Assembly (NCBI RefSeq): GCF_025629245.1
Contig: NZ_JANZXN010000017.1
Location: 155,527-219,526, forward strand
DNA from: Natronobiforma cellulositropha
Lineage (GTDB): Archaea > Halobacteriota > Halobacteria > Halobacteriales > Natrialbaceae
Direction of reading: 5' to 3'
DNA length: 64,000 bases
The notes under the pieces were generated by a model. The model did no database searches and was not told where the DNA came from. It worked only from the letters and a program-made list of their open reading frames with translations. The position numbers were made by a program, and so were the translations under genes. This document shows positions 50,992 to 60,178 of the stretch, in pieces (within the stretch, counting starts at the first letter, position 1; each line of letters starts with the position of its first letter).

Positions 50992-51254
50992 TCGCCGAAT
51001 CATACACTATTTTTCACGGCAGGCGTGGCTTTCGTAAGGATTAATCACGTCCGATATCACACGAAGTCGAGACGTTTTAACTCTCTAGTAAGGTATTGTT
51101 CGAACTAGAACATAAACACGTTGTTACTGAGTAAATATTTGCTTTCCCCGCCTCTCTCGCACGTTTGGGACCACCTACTGGTTCGAAACTACCACTCGGT
51201 TAAATTACATAACGATCCATCTTTGGCGGAACCGTGTTAACGATGCTCAAGATA
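50992..51254. other. AT-rich intergenic region
   Basis: About 260 bases with the lowest GC of the window: 23 of 60 bases GC in 51061-51120, against roughly 65% around it. Several AT runs (GTAAATATTTG, TTAAATTACATAAC). No gene recognised. Such dips often mark promoters or old insertion scars. Confidence 0.45.
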
Positions 51255-51263
51255 ATAATATAA
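51255..51263 (+). promoter_or_regulatory. TATA box of the UPF0058 gene
   Basis: ATAATATAA, 28-36 bases before the ATG at 51291; leaderless start predicted. It rejects the ATG at 51279 as the likely start. Confidence 0.6.
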
Positions 51264-51290
51264 CCCTGCAGTGGGTACGTGTGGATGGTT

Positions 51291-51527
51291 ATGAAGAAGC
51301 AGGAGCTCATTCACCTTCACGGCCTTCTGGCGGAGGTATCCAATCAGTGTGCAGCGTGGGACGACTGTCGAATTTCGCTCGATGCGTACGAGTCGCTCGG
51401 TATTCGGCCGACATCGATCCACAAATCGAAAACCGACCACAAAGCCGCTGTTTTTGCACTCGCTGGGGGAATCACTGAACACATGCGCGAGGGGGAGACG
51501 GAAGTAGTCGCCGCGACTGCGGACTGA
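51291..51527 (+). CDS. UPF0058 family protein
   Basis: 78 residues from the ATG at 51291. Archaeal UPF0058 features: KKQELIHLHGLLAEVSNQCA near the start, the middle LGIRPTSIHKSKTDHKAAVF, and ALAGGITEHM. Conserved in haloarchaea, mostly helical, role unknown. Lies convergent with the DUF555 gene. Confidence 0.9.
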   Translation: MKKQELIHLHGLLAEVSNQCAAWDDCRISLDAYESLGIRPTSIHKSKTDHKAAVFALAGGITEHMREGETEVVAATAD

Positions 51528-51670
51528 GACGATTTTGAACCCCTGGAACTGCCTACCGCTGACTGGCGAGACGGCCACCGGCAGTGCTCTCTGACGATAT
51601 GCCACTCCAATGTCTGATTTCACACCCACTCTCTCGTCGACGGGGCAGTTTCCTCTCGCCCCCGTCGGGA

Positions 51671-52105
51671 TTACTCGAGTAACTCTTCGAACTCGGGAAG
51701 AACGTCGTCCGTCTCCTCGTCGTCGTCGGCGTCCGTGCTGTCGTCGTCGGCGTCGCTCTCACCGTCGTCGTCTTCGACGACGTCGACGCGCAACACCTCG
51801 AGTGGAATGTTGGTGAGCCGCTGGCCGATCTCTTTGCGGGCGATCCGCGAGGCGTGCTCTTCGCGCTCGACGTTGAAGACGGTCATCTCGAGTTCGAGCG
51901 CGACCAGCGCCTCGTCGGCAGCGATGAACGCGGGCGGCAGCTCCTCACCCGACGGCGAGGTCCGCGACCCCATGTTGATCTCGACGTAGTTGAGGTCAGG
52001 GTTCAGCATATCGCCAGTCTTCGAGATGGCGATCCGGATCGCCTCGTCTTCCGTCCCGACGTCGTACACCGGCACTGCAGCCTCGACGACAACCCTGCAG
52101 TTCAT
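51671..52105 (-). CDS. DUF555 family protein (UPF0212)
   Basis: 144 residues. The first 115 form the DUF555 domain: VVVEAAVPVYDVGTEDEAIR, IAISKTGDMLNPDLNYVEIN, MGSRTSPSGEELPPAFIAAD, EKEEHASRIARKEIGQRL-like stretch. The C-terminal 30 residues are Asp/Glu-only low complexity. The domain is conserved in methanogens and haloarchaea; function unknown. Confidence 0.9.
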   Translation of the reverse strand: MNCRVVVEAAVPVYDVGTEDEAIRIAISKTGDMLNPDLNYVEINMGSRTSPSGEELPPAFIAADEALVALELEMTVFNVEREEHASRIARKEIGQRLTNIPLEVLRVDVVEDDDGESDADDDSTDADDDEETDDVLPEFEELLE

Positions 52106-52304
52106 GACGGACTATACTGCTTCTGGCGGTATGAAGGTTCGCCTCGAGTGGCCGATTTCCGGCTACGTGGCTGTTTCAGCCAGTCTGCGCTTGGTTTCAA
52201 ACGTGTGGGGGTGGTGATAACTCGGCTCGTGCGCTGTACGCTCGGCGCTGTGTGGGCCCGCCGTTTCGAAACCCCCAAGCAGCTCCCAGCAGTGTGGCGA
52301 ACCG

Positions 52305-53216
52305 ATGGACGCCGGAGCGATTCCGACCGACGACTGCCCGGGTGGCGTCGACTGTTACCTGACGCTCGAGAGCGGCCAGAGCTACCTCTGGGAGCGCGAC
52401 GACGGCGAGATGTACGCCGGCGAGCCGAACCCGGAGGCGTGGTACGAGACGGTCGTCGACGGCCACCTCCTCAGAGTTCGCCAGCGCGACGGGCGCCTCG
52501 AGTGGGAGTCGACGACCGACGCGGCTGACCTGGTCCGCGAGCGGCTGCGTCTCGACGACGACCTCGAGCGGATCGCCGCCCGTGCGCCGGACGACCCGCT
52601 CGTCAGGGAGGCCTACGCCGCGCACACGGGGCTGCGACTGGTCGCGGACCCACCGTTTCCGACGCTGATCTCCTTTATCTGTTCGGCGCAGATGCGCGTC
52701 CGCCGGATCCACCGGATGGTCTCGACGCTCGCCGCCGCCTACGGCGACGAACTCGTCGTCGACGGCCGGACCTACCACGCGTTTCCGACGCCCGACCAGC
52801 TTGCGGGGGCGACCGAGGACGAACTCCGTGACCTCGGTCTCGGCTACCGTGCGCCGTACGTCGTCCGCACCGCCGAGATGGTTGCGAGCGGCGAGGCCCA
52901 CCCCGAAGCCGCCCGCGACCTGCCCTACGAGGAGGCACGCGACTATCTCACCCAGTTCGTCGGCGTCGGCGAGAAGGTCGCAGACTGCGTGTTGCTGTTC
53001 GCACTCGACTTCGACGAGGCCGTTCCGCTCGACACCTGGATCAAGGGAGCGATCACCGACTACTACCCCGACTGCGACCGGGGTTCCTACGCCGATACCT
53101 CGAGAGCGATCCGTGAGCGCCTCGGCTGTGTCGACGGCGACGTTCCCGACCGCTACGCCGGGTATGCACAGACATACGTCTTCCACCACCTGCGGACGGG
53201 TGCCGTCGGCGACTGA
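52305..53216 (+). CDS. OGG1-type DNA glycosylase/AP lyase
   Basis: 303 residues. N-terminal beta domain (YLTLESGQSYLWERDDGEMY), middle helices with FPTLISFICSAQMRVRRIHR, and the helix-hairpin-helix FVGVGEKVADCVLLFALDFD (Lys of the catalytic GVGxKVADC about 223) followed by AVPLDTWIKGAI (catalytic Asp). OGG1 removes 8-oxoguanine or alkylated bases. Together with nucS, mutS and the MutS-like gene, the window is rich in repair functions. Which base it prefers is not shown. Confidence 0.9.
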   Translation: MDAGAIPTDDCPGGVDCYLTLESGQSYLWERDDGEMYAGEPNPEAWYETVVDGHLLRVRQRDGRLEWESTTDAADLVRERLRLDDDLERIAARAPDDPLVREAYAAHTGLRLVADPPFPTLISFICSAQMRVRRIHRMVSTLAAAYGDELVVDGRTYHAFPTPDQLAGATEDELRDLGLGYRAPYVVRTAEMVASGEAHPEAARDLPYEEARDYLTQFVGVGEKVADCVLLFALDFDEAVPLDTWIKGAITDYYPDCDRGSYADTSRAIRERLGCVDGDVPDRYAGYAQTYVFHHLRTGAVGD

Positions 53217-53277
53217 ACACGTGTACTGAGACGGACAGAGGGTGGCCTTTTTACTCGCGCCGCTCGAGACGTGTCGT

Positions 53278-53556
53278 ATGACAGAACGTACACGAGCGCA
53301 CGTGTTCGTCTCCGGCAGGGTCCAGGGCGTCTTCTACCGCGCGACCACCCGCGACACCGCCCGCGAGCACGGCGTCGACGGCTGGGTGCGAAACCTCGCC
53401 GACGGGCGCGTCGAGGCTGTCTTCGAAGGCGAGACCGACGCCGTCGACGCGATGGTCGAGTGGTGCCACGAGGGCTCTCCGGCCGCCAGCGTCACCGCTG
53501 TCGACGCCGACTACGGCGAACCCGAAGGCATCTCGGGCTTCGAGATTCGGCGCTGA
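53278..53556 (+). CDS. acyP: Acylphosphatase
   Basis: 92 residues from the ATG at 53278. Acylphosphatase signature: VFVSGRVQGVFYRATTRDTA (the Arg and Asn loop residues), then VDGWVRNLADGRVEAVFEGE and GISGFEIRR. Hydrolyses carboxyl-phosphate bonds in small acyl phosphates. Full length; lies head-to-tail with the next minus-strand gene, no spacer. Confidence 0.95.
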   Translation: MTERTRAHVFVSGRVQGVFYRATTRDTAREHGVDGWVRNLADGRVEAVFEGETDAVDAMVEWCHEGSPAASVTAVDADYGEPEGISGFEIRR

Positions 53557-54063
53557 TCACCGCTCGGACTCGAGTGCCGCCCGTTCCTCGTCGAGCCACG
53601 GCGGTTCCTCGGTGTGTGCCCACGTCGCCCACGGGGCCTTCTCGCCGGCGTAGTACGCCCGGTAGGCCGCGACCGGGTCGCCCGGCCGCCTGTAGGTGTC
53701 GGGCATCGCCTGCGGGCGCGGTGTCGGCGAACTCGAGGGAAACGTGATCTCGTCGGGGTCGATGCGGTCGATAACGCGCCAGCTCGCGTGGTCGTCGCGC
53801 TTCTCGTAGCGCTCGACGAACTCCTCGTTCAGCGCCGCCGCGTGCTCGCGCAGGCGCAGCCAGTTCGCTCTCGATTCCGTCGCCCACCGCGTCACCGGGT
53901 GAGCAGTGTGGGTCGGTCGGTAGAGAAACGCCGCCTCGTAGCCGTTGGCTCGAGCGGCCGTACACAGCACCTGTGCGGTCTCGACGAGCATCTTGTTCAC
54001 GTGCTCGTCACAGTGGTACCTGGCGGCCAGCCGTGGGTCCTCGTCGAGCCAGAAGACGTTCAC
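53557..54063 (-). CDS. Conserved protein of phage-like family, unknown function
   Basis: 168 residues. It opens MNVFWLDEDPRLAARYHCDE, then HVNKMLVETAQVLCTAARAN and HTAHPVTRWATESRANWLRL. Proteins with this start occur in phages and some prokaryotes and are sometimes labelled pyrimidine-dimer-glycosylase-like; I cannot verify that. The conserved His and Cys (YHCDEHVNK) could bind metal. Stop is adjacent to the acylphosphatase stop. Confidence 0.7.
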   Translation of the reverse strand: MNVFWLDEDPRLAARYHCDEHVNKMLVETAQVLCTAARANGYEAAFLYRPTHTAHPVTRWATESRANWLRLREHAAALNEEFVERYEKRDDHASWRVIDRIDPDEITFPSSSPTPRPQAMPDTYRRPGDPVAAYRAYYAGEKAPWATWAHTEEPPWLDEERAALESER

Positions 54064-54150
54064 ACCGTAGGTCAGTGCTCGTCGGTTCTCAACCTGTCGG
54101 TGGTCTCGAGAACCTCAAGGTTCAACGCTCGCGCGCTCGAAGTCCCTGGT

Positions 54151-55602
54151 ATGATCACCGGCTCGAAGATGGCTGCGGTCGACGAGAACGCGGCGGCGCT
54201 CGGTGTCCCGCGAAAACAGCTGATGGAGTCGAGCGGACACGCTCTCGCGCGCGTCGTCCGCGAGGTGGCTCCCGAGGGCGCGCGGATCGTCATCGTCGCC
54301 GGGCGGGGCAACAACGGCGGTGATGCGTTCGTCGCCGCTCGCTTTCTCGACGAGTTCGACGTGACGACGCTCTTACTCGGCCGGCGCGAGACGATCACGA
54401 CCGACATCGCCCGCGAGAACTGGGACGCCCTCCTCGAGTGTGGCTACGACGCCCGCGAGGTGCGTGACTCACGGTCGTTCTCACTGCCCGACGCCGACGT
54501 GGTCGTCGACGCGATGCTCGGTACCGGCGTCTCCGGCCCGCTTCGCGAACCCGTCGCGAGCGCCGCCCGTGCGATCGACGCGAGCGACGCCACGGTCGTC
54601 TCCGTCGACGTCCCCTCCGGCTTCGACGCCGAGACAGGCGACCATCTCGAAACCGGCATCGACGCCGACCACGTCGTCACCTTCCACGACACGAAACCGG
54701 GGCTCGAGGCGCTCGAGGTGGCCGTCACCGTCGCCGACATCGGCATCCCGGCCGCCGCAGAGCGCTTCGTCGGTCCGGGCGACCTCGAACTCGCCCGGCC
54801 GAGCGCACGCGAGGGGCGGGCGTTCGTCGTCGGCGGCGGTCCCTACACCGGTGCCCCTGCACTCGCCGCCCAGGCCGCCCTCCGTGCGGGGATGGAACTC
54901 GCGTTCGTCGCCGCCCCCGAGACCGTCGCGGGCGAGATTCAGGCGTACACACCCGACCTGATCGTCCAGCCCTACGCGGGCGAGTACCTCACCCCCGAGG
55001 GCGTCGACGGTCTCGTCGACACCGCCGAACGCTACGACGACGTCGTGATTCTCGGACCCGGACTCGGCACCGAAGACGAGACGCTCGAGGCCGCACGCGC
55101 GTTTCTCGAGCGCTACACCGGCCCGGCGGTCGTCGACGCCGATGCACTCTCGGTCGTCCCCGAGGTCGACACCGAGGCGACGCTCGTCTGTACACCGAAC
55201 CGGAAGGAACTGGCGGCGATGGGCGGTCCCGACACCGACGACCTCGCCGCGGCGGCCGACGAGATCGAGACCTTCGCCGCCGACCTCGGCCACGTGGTGC
55301 TCGCGAAGGGGACCGACGACGTGATCAGCGACGGCGAGACGACCCGGATCAACCGCGCTGGCGTCCCCGGCATGGCCGTCGGCGGCACCGGCGACCTGCT
55401 GGCGGGCATCACGGCGGGGCTGCTCGAGCACGCCCCTGCGCTCGAGGCGGCTACCGCCGCCCCCTACGTCAACGGACGCGCGGGTGAGCGGATCGCTGCG
55501 CGCCACGGAACTGAGGACGGACTTGGCCTGTTCGCATCGGACCTGCTCGAGGCGATTCCGTCGGCGTTATGGGGCGCGGAGCCAGTGGTCGACCATGACT
55601 GA
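54151..55602 (+). CDS. nnr: Bifunctional NAD(P)H-hydrate epimerase/dehydratase
   Basis: 483 residues from the ATG at 54151. N-terminal epimerase domain (about 1-205): VIVAGRGNNGGDAFVAARFL, VVVDAMLGTGVSGPLREPV, SVDVPSGFDAETGD. C-terminal ADP/ATP-dependent dehydratase (about 210-480): AFVVGGGPYTGAPALAAQAA, VILGPGLGT, VVDADALSVV, LVCTPNRKELAAM and AVGGTGDLLAGI (about 410). The pair repairs the damaged hydrates of NADH and NADPH. Overlaps moaC by 8 bases, which suggests co-expression. Confidence 0.95.
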   Translation: MITGSKMAAVDENAAALGVPRKQLMESSGHALARVVREVAPEGARIVIVAGRGNNGGDAFVAARFLDEFDVTTLLLGRRETITTDIARENWDALLECGYDAREVRDSRSFSLPDADVVVDAMLGTGVSGPLREPVASAARAIDASDATVVSVDVPSGFDAETGDHLETGIDADHVVTFHDTKPGLEALEVAVTVADIGIPAAAERFVGPGDLELARPSAREGRAFVVGGGPYTGAPALAAQAALRAGMELAFVAAPETVAGEIQAYTPDLIVQPYAGEYLTPEGVDGLVDTAERYDDVVILGPGLGTEDETLEAARAFLERYTGPAVVDADALSVVPEVDTEATLVCTPNRKELAAMGGPDTDDLAAAADEIETFAADLGHVVLAKGTDDVISDGETTRINRAGVPGMAVGGTGDLLAGITAGLLEHAPALEAATAAPYVNGRAGERIAARHGTEDGLGLFASDLLEAIPSALWGAEPVVDHD

Positions 55603-56101
55603 AGAGGGCGCAGACGAGGGCGACGACGCGGCCGGACTCACCCACACGACGGCCGACGGCGAGGTCCAGATGGTCGACGTCGGCGAGAAACCGGACACCC
55701 ACCGGCGGGCCGTCGCCGCGGGCGAGATTCACCTCACCCCCGAGACCGTCGCGGCGATCCGTGCCGACGAGGTCGGCAAGGGTGACGTGCTCGCGACGGC
55801 GCGAATCGGTGCGATTCAGGCGGTGAAACACACCTGGGAGACGGTGCCGATGTGTCACCAGATTCCGATCACGAACGTCGACACCGCCTTCGAGGTCGAC
55901 GCCGAGCGGGTCACACTCGAGGTGGCGGTCGAGACGACCGGCAAGACCGGCTGTGAGATGGAGGCGCTCTGTGGCGTCACCACCGGTCTCAACGTCGTCT
56001 GGGACATGGTGAAGGCGCTCGAGAAGGCCGACGACGGAGGCTATCCGGCGACACGTATCGAGAACGTCCGTGTCCTCGAGAAGCAGAAACATCGGGTGTG
56101 A
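55595..56101 (+). CDS. moaC: Cyclic pyranopterin monophosphate synthase MoaC
   Basis: 168 residues from the ATG at 55595 inside the end of nnr. MoaC converts the MoaA product to cPMP in molybdenum-cofactor synthesis. Conserved MVDVGEKPDTHRRAVAAGEI, then VLATARIGAIQAVKHTWETV, PMCHQIPITN (about 85) and GKTGCEMEALCGVTTGLNVV, the active-site loops. No other moa gene is adjacent. Confidence 0.95.
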   Translation: MTEEGADEGDDAAGLTHTTADGEVQMVDVGEKPDTHRRAVAAGEIHLTPETVAAIRADEVGKGDVLATARIGAIQAVKHTWETVPMCHQIPITNVDTAFEVDAERVTLEVAVETTGKTGCEMEALCGVTTGLNVVWDMVKALEKADDGGYPATRIENVRVLEKQKHRV

Positions 56102-56185
56102 GCCGCGAGCGGTCCGTTGTCCACCGTCAGCCGACGGTTGCTGTCCAGGGGCCGAGGATCACGGTTCACGGGACACCGAGCCGTC

Positions 56186-56929
56186 TCAGAGGTCCATGCC
56201 GCCGTTGACGTCGATCACTTCGCCGGTGATGTACGACGACTCCTCGCTCGCGAGGAAGTTGACGATGGCCGCGACGTCTTCGACCTCCGCGAGACGCTCG
56301 AGCGGGATGCCCGCGATGATCCGGTCTAACACCTTCTCGGGGACGGTCTCGAGCATGTCGGTGCGGGTGAACCCGGGGGCGACGCAGTTGGCCGTCGAGC
56401 CACCCTGGGCCAGCTCGAGGGCGATGGTTCGCGTAAAACCGAAGAGACCGCTCTTGGCGGCGGCGTAGTTCGCCTGTCCGAAGTTGCCCTGCTTGCCGAC
56501 GACGCTCGAGATGTTGATCAGGCGACCCTCGTCGGCGTTCCAGATGTCGTCGTAGAACTCCTGGGTGCAGTTGAACGTCCCGCCGAGGTTGACGTCCATC
56601 ACGCGGTCCCACTCCGATTGCGTCATCTCGACGAACTGGGTGTCTGCGGTGAGTCCGGCGTTGTTCACCAGGACGTCTACGGGACCGAACGCCTCGTGAC
56701 AGCGCTCGCGCATCGCGACGACCGACTCCCGGTCGGTGACGTCCGCCTGGGCGGCGATGGCCGCCCCACCGGCGGCTTCGATGGCGTCGACCGCCTCGTA
56801 TGCGGGTCCCTCCGAAGTCCGGTAGTTGATCACGACGTTCGCGCCCTCGCGTCCGAGGCGCTCGGCGATACCGCGACCGATGCCACGTGCGGATCCGGTG
56901 ACGACGCAGGTTCGTCCCTCCATTGTCAT
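56186..56929 (-). CDS. phaB: Acetoacetyl-CoA reductase PhaB (SDR)
   Basis: 247 residues from the ATG at 56929, chosen because a TATA box sits 28-35 bases upstream; the longer frame to 56998 crosses it, and a second ATG at 56923 is possible. Short-chain dehydrogenase with VVTGSARGIGRGIAERLG (NADPH site), NNAGLTADTQFVEMT, the catalytic Ser in LINISSVVGKQG and the YAAAK motif. PhaB makes (R)-3-hydroxybutyryl-CoA for polymer synthesis. It lies downstream of phaC (127-base gap) on the same strand with its own promoter. Confidence 0.92.
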   Translation of the reverse strand: MTMEGRTCVVTGSARGIGRGIAERLGREGANVVINYRTSEGPAYEAVDAIEAAGGAAIAAQADVTDRESVVAMRERCHEAFGPVDVLVNNAGLTADTQFVEMTQSEWDRVMDVNLGGTFNCTQEFYDDIWNADEGRLINISSVVGKQGNFGQANYAAAKSGLFGFTRTIALELAQGGSTANCVAPGFTRTDMLETVPEKVLDRIIAGIPLERLAEVEDVAAIVNFLASEESSYITGEVIDVNGGMDL

Positions 56930-56956
56930 GTGTACGTGGACGTTCCACTTCCGATG

Positions 56957-56964
56957 GTAAATAA
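56957..56964 (-). promoter_or_regulatory. TATA box of phaB
   Basis: On the minus strand TTATTTAC, 28 bases before the ATG at 56929. It indicates phaB can be transcribed apart from the phaRPEC unit. Confidence 0.55.
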
Positions 56965-57055
56965 CGACCTGTGGAACCGACTCACTCGCTCCCGACACCC
57001 GCCGCTCGAGACCTGTCCCGTAACTAGAGTCGAAAACACTGGGCGGCCAGCCGCG

Positions 57056-58477
57056 TCACTTCTCGGCGGCTTGCTCGGCCCAGTTTCCGAGGTAGGTCTC
57101 CGAGATTTCGGTCTCGTCGGCGAGCGCCTCGAGGTCGGCGCTCGCGAGGTCGTCGAAGGTCGTGATGCCTGCCGATTCGAGGACCTCCGCGTAAGCGTCG
57201 CCGATACCGTCGAGTTCGGTCAGGTCGTCCGCGGACACCTCGGCCTCGCCCTCGACGGAGAGGCCATCGTCCTCGAGGTCGTCGGTGCCGGTCTCGTCGC
57301 CCGCGACGTCCTCGGCGAGGGCAGCGTCGGGGTCGGTGCTCTCGGATGGCTCGTCGCCGGTCCCATCGTCGGCCCCGGCGGCGTCGCCATCGCCGTTCGA
57401 ACGCGCTTCGAACCAGTCACAGACCTCCGGCCAGAGTTCGGCGTGGCTGCGCGAGGAGACGGACATCCCGATGTGGCCGGTCGCGAACTCGAGGATCGTC
57501 GTGTCCTCGCTCGGAATCGCGTCGTTGAACGGCTTGGAGGCTCCCGGCGGGATGAGGTGGTCGTACTCGGCGACGATCTGGAGGACCGGCATCTCGACGT
57601 TCTCGATGTCGACGTGGGTGCCGTCGAGGTAGAGTTCGTTCTCGACGAGTTTGTTCCCCTGATAGACGTCACGGATGAACTGGTCGTAGGTCGCGCCGGC
57701 GACGTCGATGCCGTCGCCCAGCCAGCGCTCCATTCTGGCGAAGTTCTCGACGAAGTCCTCGTCCTCGAGGTTGTCGTAGAAGCGGACGTACTTCGTGACG
57801 TTGTTCGCGATGGGATCCATCAGGGCGAAGCCAACGTCGAGGAAGTCCGCGGGGACGTTCCCGAACGTGTCGGTGACGCGCTCTGGGTCGTAGAACTCCT
57901 CGGCTCCCCAGAGTTCGAGGACGCCGCCATCGCCGGTGAAACACAGGCCCGCAGCCATCAGCCCGAGGTTCCTGACCTTCTCGGGGAACAACGCGGCGTA
58001 CATCGCCGACATCGTCCCGCCCATACAGTAGCCGAGGACGTTGATCGACTCCTGGCTCGAGCGCTCGCACACCACGTCGACGCAGTTGTCGATGTAACGC
58101 GTCACGTAATCGTCGAGCGTGAGCGAGCGGTCCAGCGCCGAGGGCTCGCCCCAGTCGATCAGGTAGACGTCGAAGCCTTCCTCGAGTAACGTCCTGACCA
58201 CCGAGCGATCCGGCTGGAGGTCGAGGATGTACGGCCGGTTGATCAGCGCGTAGACGATGAGAATCGGTACGTCGTGTTGGGACTCCGTCTGGGACTCGTA
58301 GTGGAGCAGGCGGAGTTTGTTCTCCTCGTAGACGACGGTACTCGGCGTCTCACCCACCTCGACCTCGTGGAAGTTCTCGGTTCGGTCGGGCGTCTCACGG
58401 ACCTTATCGGCGAGTTCGGCCGCCCCCTCCCAGGCCTGCCGTTGCATGTCCAGGGTGAGTGCGTACGGGCTCTTCAT
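57056..58477 (-). CDS. phaC: PHA synthase subunit PhaC (class III), with C-terminal helix-hairpin-helix
   Basis: 473 residues. Alpha/beta-hydrolase fold with the lipase-like box GYCMGG (catalytic Cys about 150), Asp in [11 protein letters not shown] (about 305) and His in [11 protein letters not shown] (about 332). It needs PhaE, encoded directly upstream with a four-base overlap (ATGA). Polymerises 3-hydroxyacyl-CoA to PHA at the granule surface. The last ~115 residues are not in classical class III PhaC: an acidic linker, then [19 protein letters not shown] and [17 protein letters not shown], a helix-hairpin-helix like those of SAM/HhH DNA- or protein-binding modules. Confidence 0.95.
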   Translation of the reverse strand: MKSPYALTLDMQRQAWEGAAELADKVRETPDRTENFHEVEVGETPSTVVYEENKLRLLHYESQTESQHDVPILIVYALINRPYILDLQPDRSVVRTLLEEGFDVYLIDWGEPSALDRSLTLDDYVTRYIDNCVDVVCERSSQESINVLGYCMGGTMSAMYAALFPEKVRNLGLMAAGLCFTGDGGVLELWGAEEFYDPERVTDTFGNVPADFLDVGFALMDPIANNVTKYVRFYDNLEDEDFVENFARMERWLGDGIDVAGATYDQFIRDVYQGNKLVENELYLDGTHVDIENVEMPVLQIVAEYDHLIPPGASKPFNDAIPSEDTTILEFATGHIGMSVSSRSHAELWPEVCDWFEARSNGDGDAAGADDGTGDEPSESTDPDAALAEDVAGDETGTDDLEDDGLSVEGEAEVSADDLTELDGIGDAYAEVLESAGITTFDDLASADLEALADETEISETYLGNWAEQAAEK

Positions 58478-59016
58478 TCGGACAGTTCCTCGAGAATGCG
58501 GTCGAGTTTCGTCTCGACGGCGTGCTGGCGGCGCTCGAGTTCGACGAGACGGTCGCCGACCTCGACGACGTCGCCGCTGGTCGCGAAGCCAAGTGTCTTG
58601 AGGGTGGTCTCGGCCGCTTCGTCGGCCTGCTGTTGGGCTTCGAGGACGTCGCCGACGGTCTCCCCGGTCATCCGGGCGAACGCCGTCGTCGACATGACCT
58701 CTTTGAACGCCTCGTTGGCGGTGTTGAGCCAGATGTCGCGGAACTCCTCGAGTTCGACCTCTTCACCCTCGACGGCGTCGTTGACCCGCTCGACGAGCTG
58801 CTGTGAGGCGGTCATCCAGACCTCGTAGGCGCGGGCGTAGCCCTCGACGCCCTCGCTGATCTCGTTGTCCTCGCTGACCTGCTCGACGGTCTCGGACCAG
58901 CTCTCGACGAACTCGGCTTGCGCCTCCATGTTGGTCTCGAGCGCGTCGAGAAATTGTTCGTTCCACTGTTCGGCGAACGCGTTCCAGTTCTGTGGGTGTG
59001 TCTCTGAGTCAGCCAT
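58474..59016 (-). CDS. phaE: PHA synthase subunit PhaE
   Basis: 180 residues, helical throughout: [20 protein letters not shown], then [20 protein letters not shown] and [20 protein letters not shown]. PhaE binds PhaC and forms the active class III synthase in haloarchaea. Its stop overlaps the phaC ATG by four bases. Starts 54 bases after phaP. Confidence 0.95.
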   Translation of the reverse strand: MADSETHPQNWNAFAEQWNEQFLDALETNMEAQAEFVESWSETVEQVSEDNEISEGVEGYARAYEVWMTASQQLVERVNDAVEGEEVELEEFRDIWLNTANEAFKEVMSTTAFARMTGETVGDVLEAQQQADEAAETTLKTLGFATSGDVVEVGDRLVELERRQHAVETKLDRILEELSE

Positions 59017-59069
59017 GTGTGTGCTCTGTGTTGGGTGATAAAAGCGCGATTCGCGTGTCTCTGCCGGTC

Positions 59070-59555
59070 TCAGGCCGCGACGTCGAACTCGTCGCTCGCT
59101 TCCTGGACGTTCGCGGCGACCTCTTCGACGCTCTGGCCGACCTGTTCGTGTGCCTCGAGGTAGGCGTCGAACGAGGAGTCGACGACGTCGACGTAGCCGT
59201 CGCTGAACTCGCTGTAGGCGGTCTCGGACTCCTCGACGGTGCGGACGAGCGACTCGAGCGACTCGAGCTGTGCCTCGGTCGCCGTCTCGAAGCTCTCGTC
59301 GACGAGGCTGCGGAGATCCTCGAAGTCGGCGCTCTCTTCGGGCATCGTGGCCTCGACGGCGTCGACGTAGGCGTGGAGCATGCTCCTGGTGAGGTCTGCG
59401 TTCTGCTCGACGAGCTGCTCAGAGGTCGTCAGCGCATCTGCGAGCGCGCTGAACGACGTCTTCTGTGCCTCGATCACGTCGTGGGTCATCGCCTGGCTCT
59501 GTTCGATCGCGGTGCGCTGTGCGGTGAGGACTGCGGTGAGTGGGGTTTGCGTCAT
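59070..59555 (-). CDS. phaP: Phasin PhaP
   Basis: 161 residues, helical with AVLTAQRTAIEQSQAMTHDV and a series of Gln/Ser/Glu heptads (VIEAQKTSFSALADALTTSE). It coats PHA granules and controls their size. Located between phaR and phaE. No membrane segment. Confidence 0.9.
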   Translation of the reverse strand: MTQTPLTAVLTAQRTAIEQSQAMTHDVIEAQKTSFSALADALTTSEQLVEQNADLTRSMLHAYVDAVEATMPEESADFEDLRSLVDESFETATEAQLESLESLVRTVEESETAYSEFSDGYVDVVDSSFDAYLEAHEQVGQSVEEVAANVQEASDEFDVAA

Positions 59556-59591
59556 GGTTGTCTGTTGGGTGGGGGTGGTTCGAACGGGGAG

Positions 59592-59903
59592 TTACTCGTC
59601 TCGAGTGCGTTTGACGGGGACGACGATCGTCTGCACGATGTCGCCTTCTTCGATGTCGAGGGCATCCCGCTCGGGTTCGGGGATGCTGACCCGGCCGCCG
59701 CTCTGGACGCGGGCTTTGAACGTCGCGGTGTTCGTCCCCATCGGCGGGTAGCCCGGCAGTTCGCTGAACGGCGAGGAACTCGCCTCCACGAACTGTCGGA
59801 ACAGTTCCTGCTGGGACTCTGCGACTTGTTCTCCCGCTTCCTGCATCTGTCTGGTGAACATCGCAGGCATCCAGGGCGGCTGACCGGAGTCGTCCGTCAT
59901 CAT
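59592..59903 (-). CDS. phaR: PHA regulator PhaR, AbrB-type
   Basis: 103 residues from the ATG at 59903 (a second ATG at 59900 gives one less); the TATA box 21-29 bases upstream supports this start over the longer frame. N-terminal helix (PAMFTRQMQEAGEQVAESQQ) may bind the granule or phasin. The C-terminal AbrB-like beta domain is KARVQSGGRVSIPEPERDAL, then DIEEGDIVQTIVVPV. In Haloferax mediterranei an AbrB-type PhaR controls phasin expression and binds granules, matching this phaR-phaP order. Confidence 0.88.
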   Translation of the reverse strand: MMTDDSGQPPWMPAMFTRQMQEAGEQVAESQQELFRQFVEASSSPFSELPGYPPMGTNTATFKARVQSGGRVSIPEPERDALDIEEGDIVQTIVVPVKRTRDE

Positions 59904-59923
59904 CCACAACCAGGACTGCCGTC

Positions 59924-59932
59924 GCAATAAAG
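59924..59932 (-). promoter_or_regulatory. TATA box of the phaRPEC operon
   Basis: On the minus strand CTTTATTGC, 21 bases from the start codon at 59903, giving a leaderless transcript. Spacing between all phaRPEC genes is 54 bases or less, so one promoter may serve them all. Confidence 0.6.
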
Positions 59933-60178
59933 CTTTCCGTCTCATACCATCTGATACCATTCAGTGCCACAGAGGTACACCAAATGGTAGACACTGGCGG
60001 CAATCGTCACACAGCTCCAGCACACCTGCTCGTAGCACCGATCCGCGTCACCCACCACTCATCAGCGAAAACCGGCCACACAGTACGGTAACAACGTCTT
60101 TCTCGACGGATGTGCCTCGATACTAACCGGTTACGTTGACCAAAGGAGTGATAACCCCGTCTCACATATCCGCTGACC

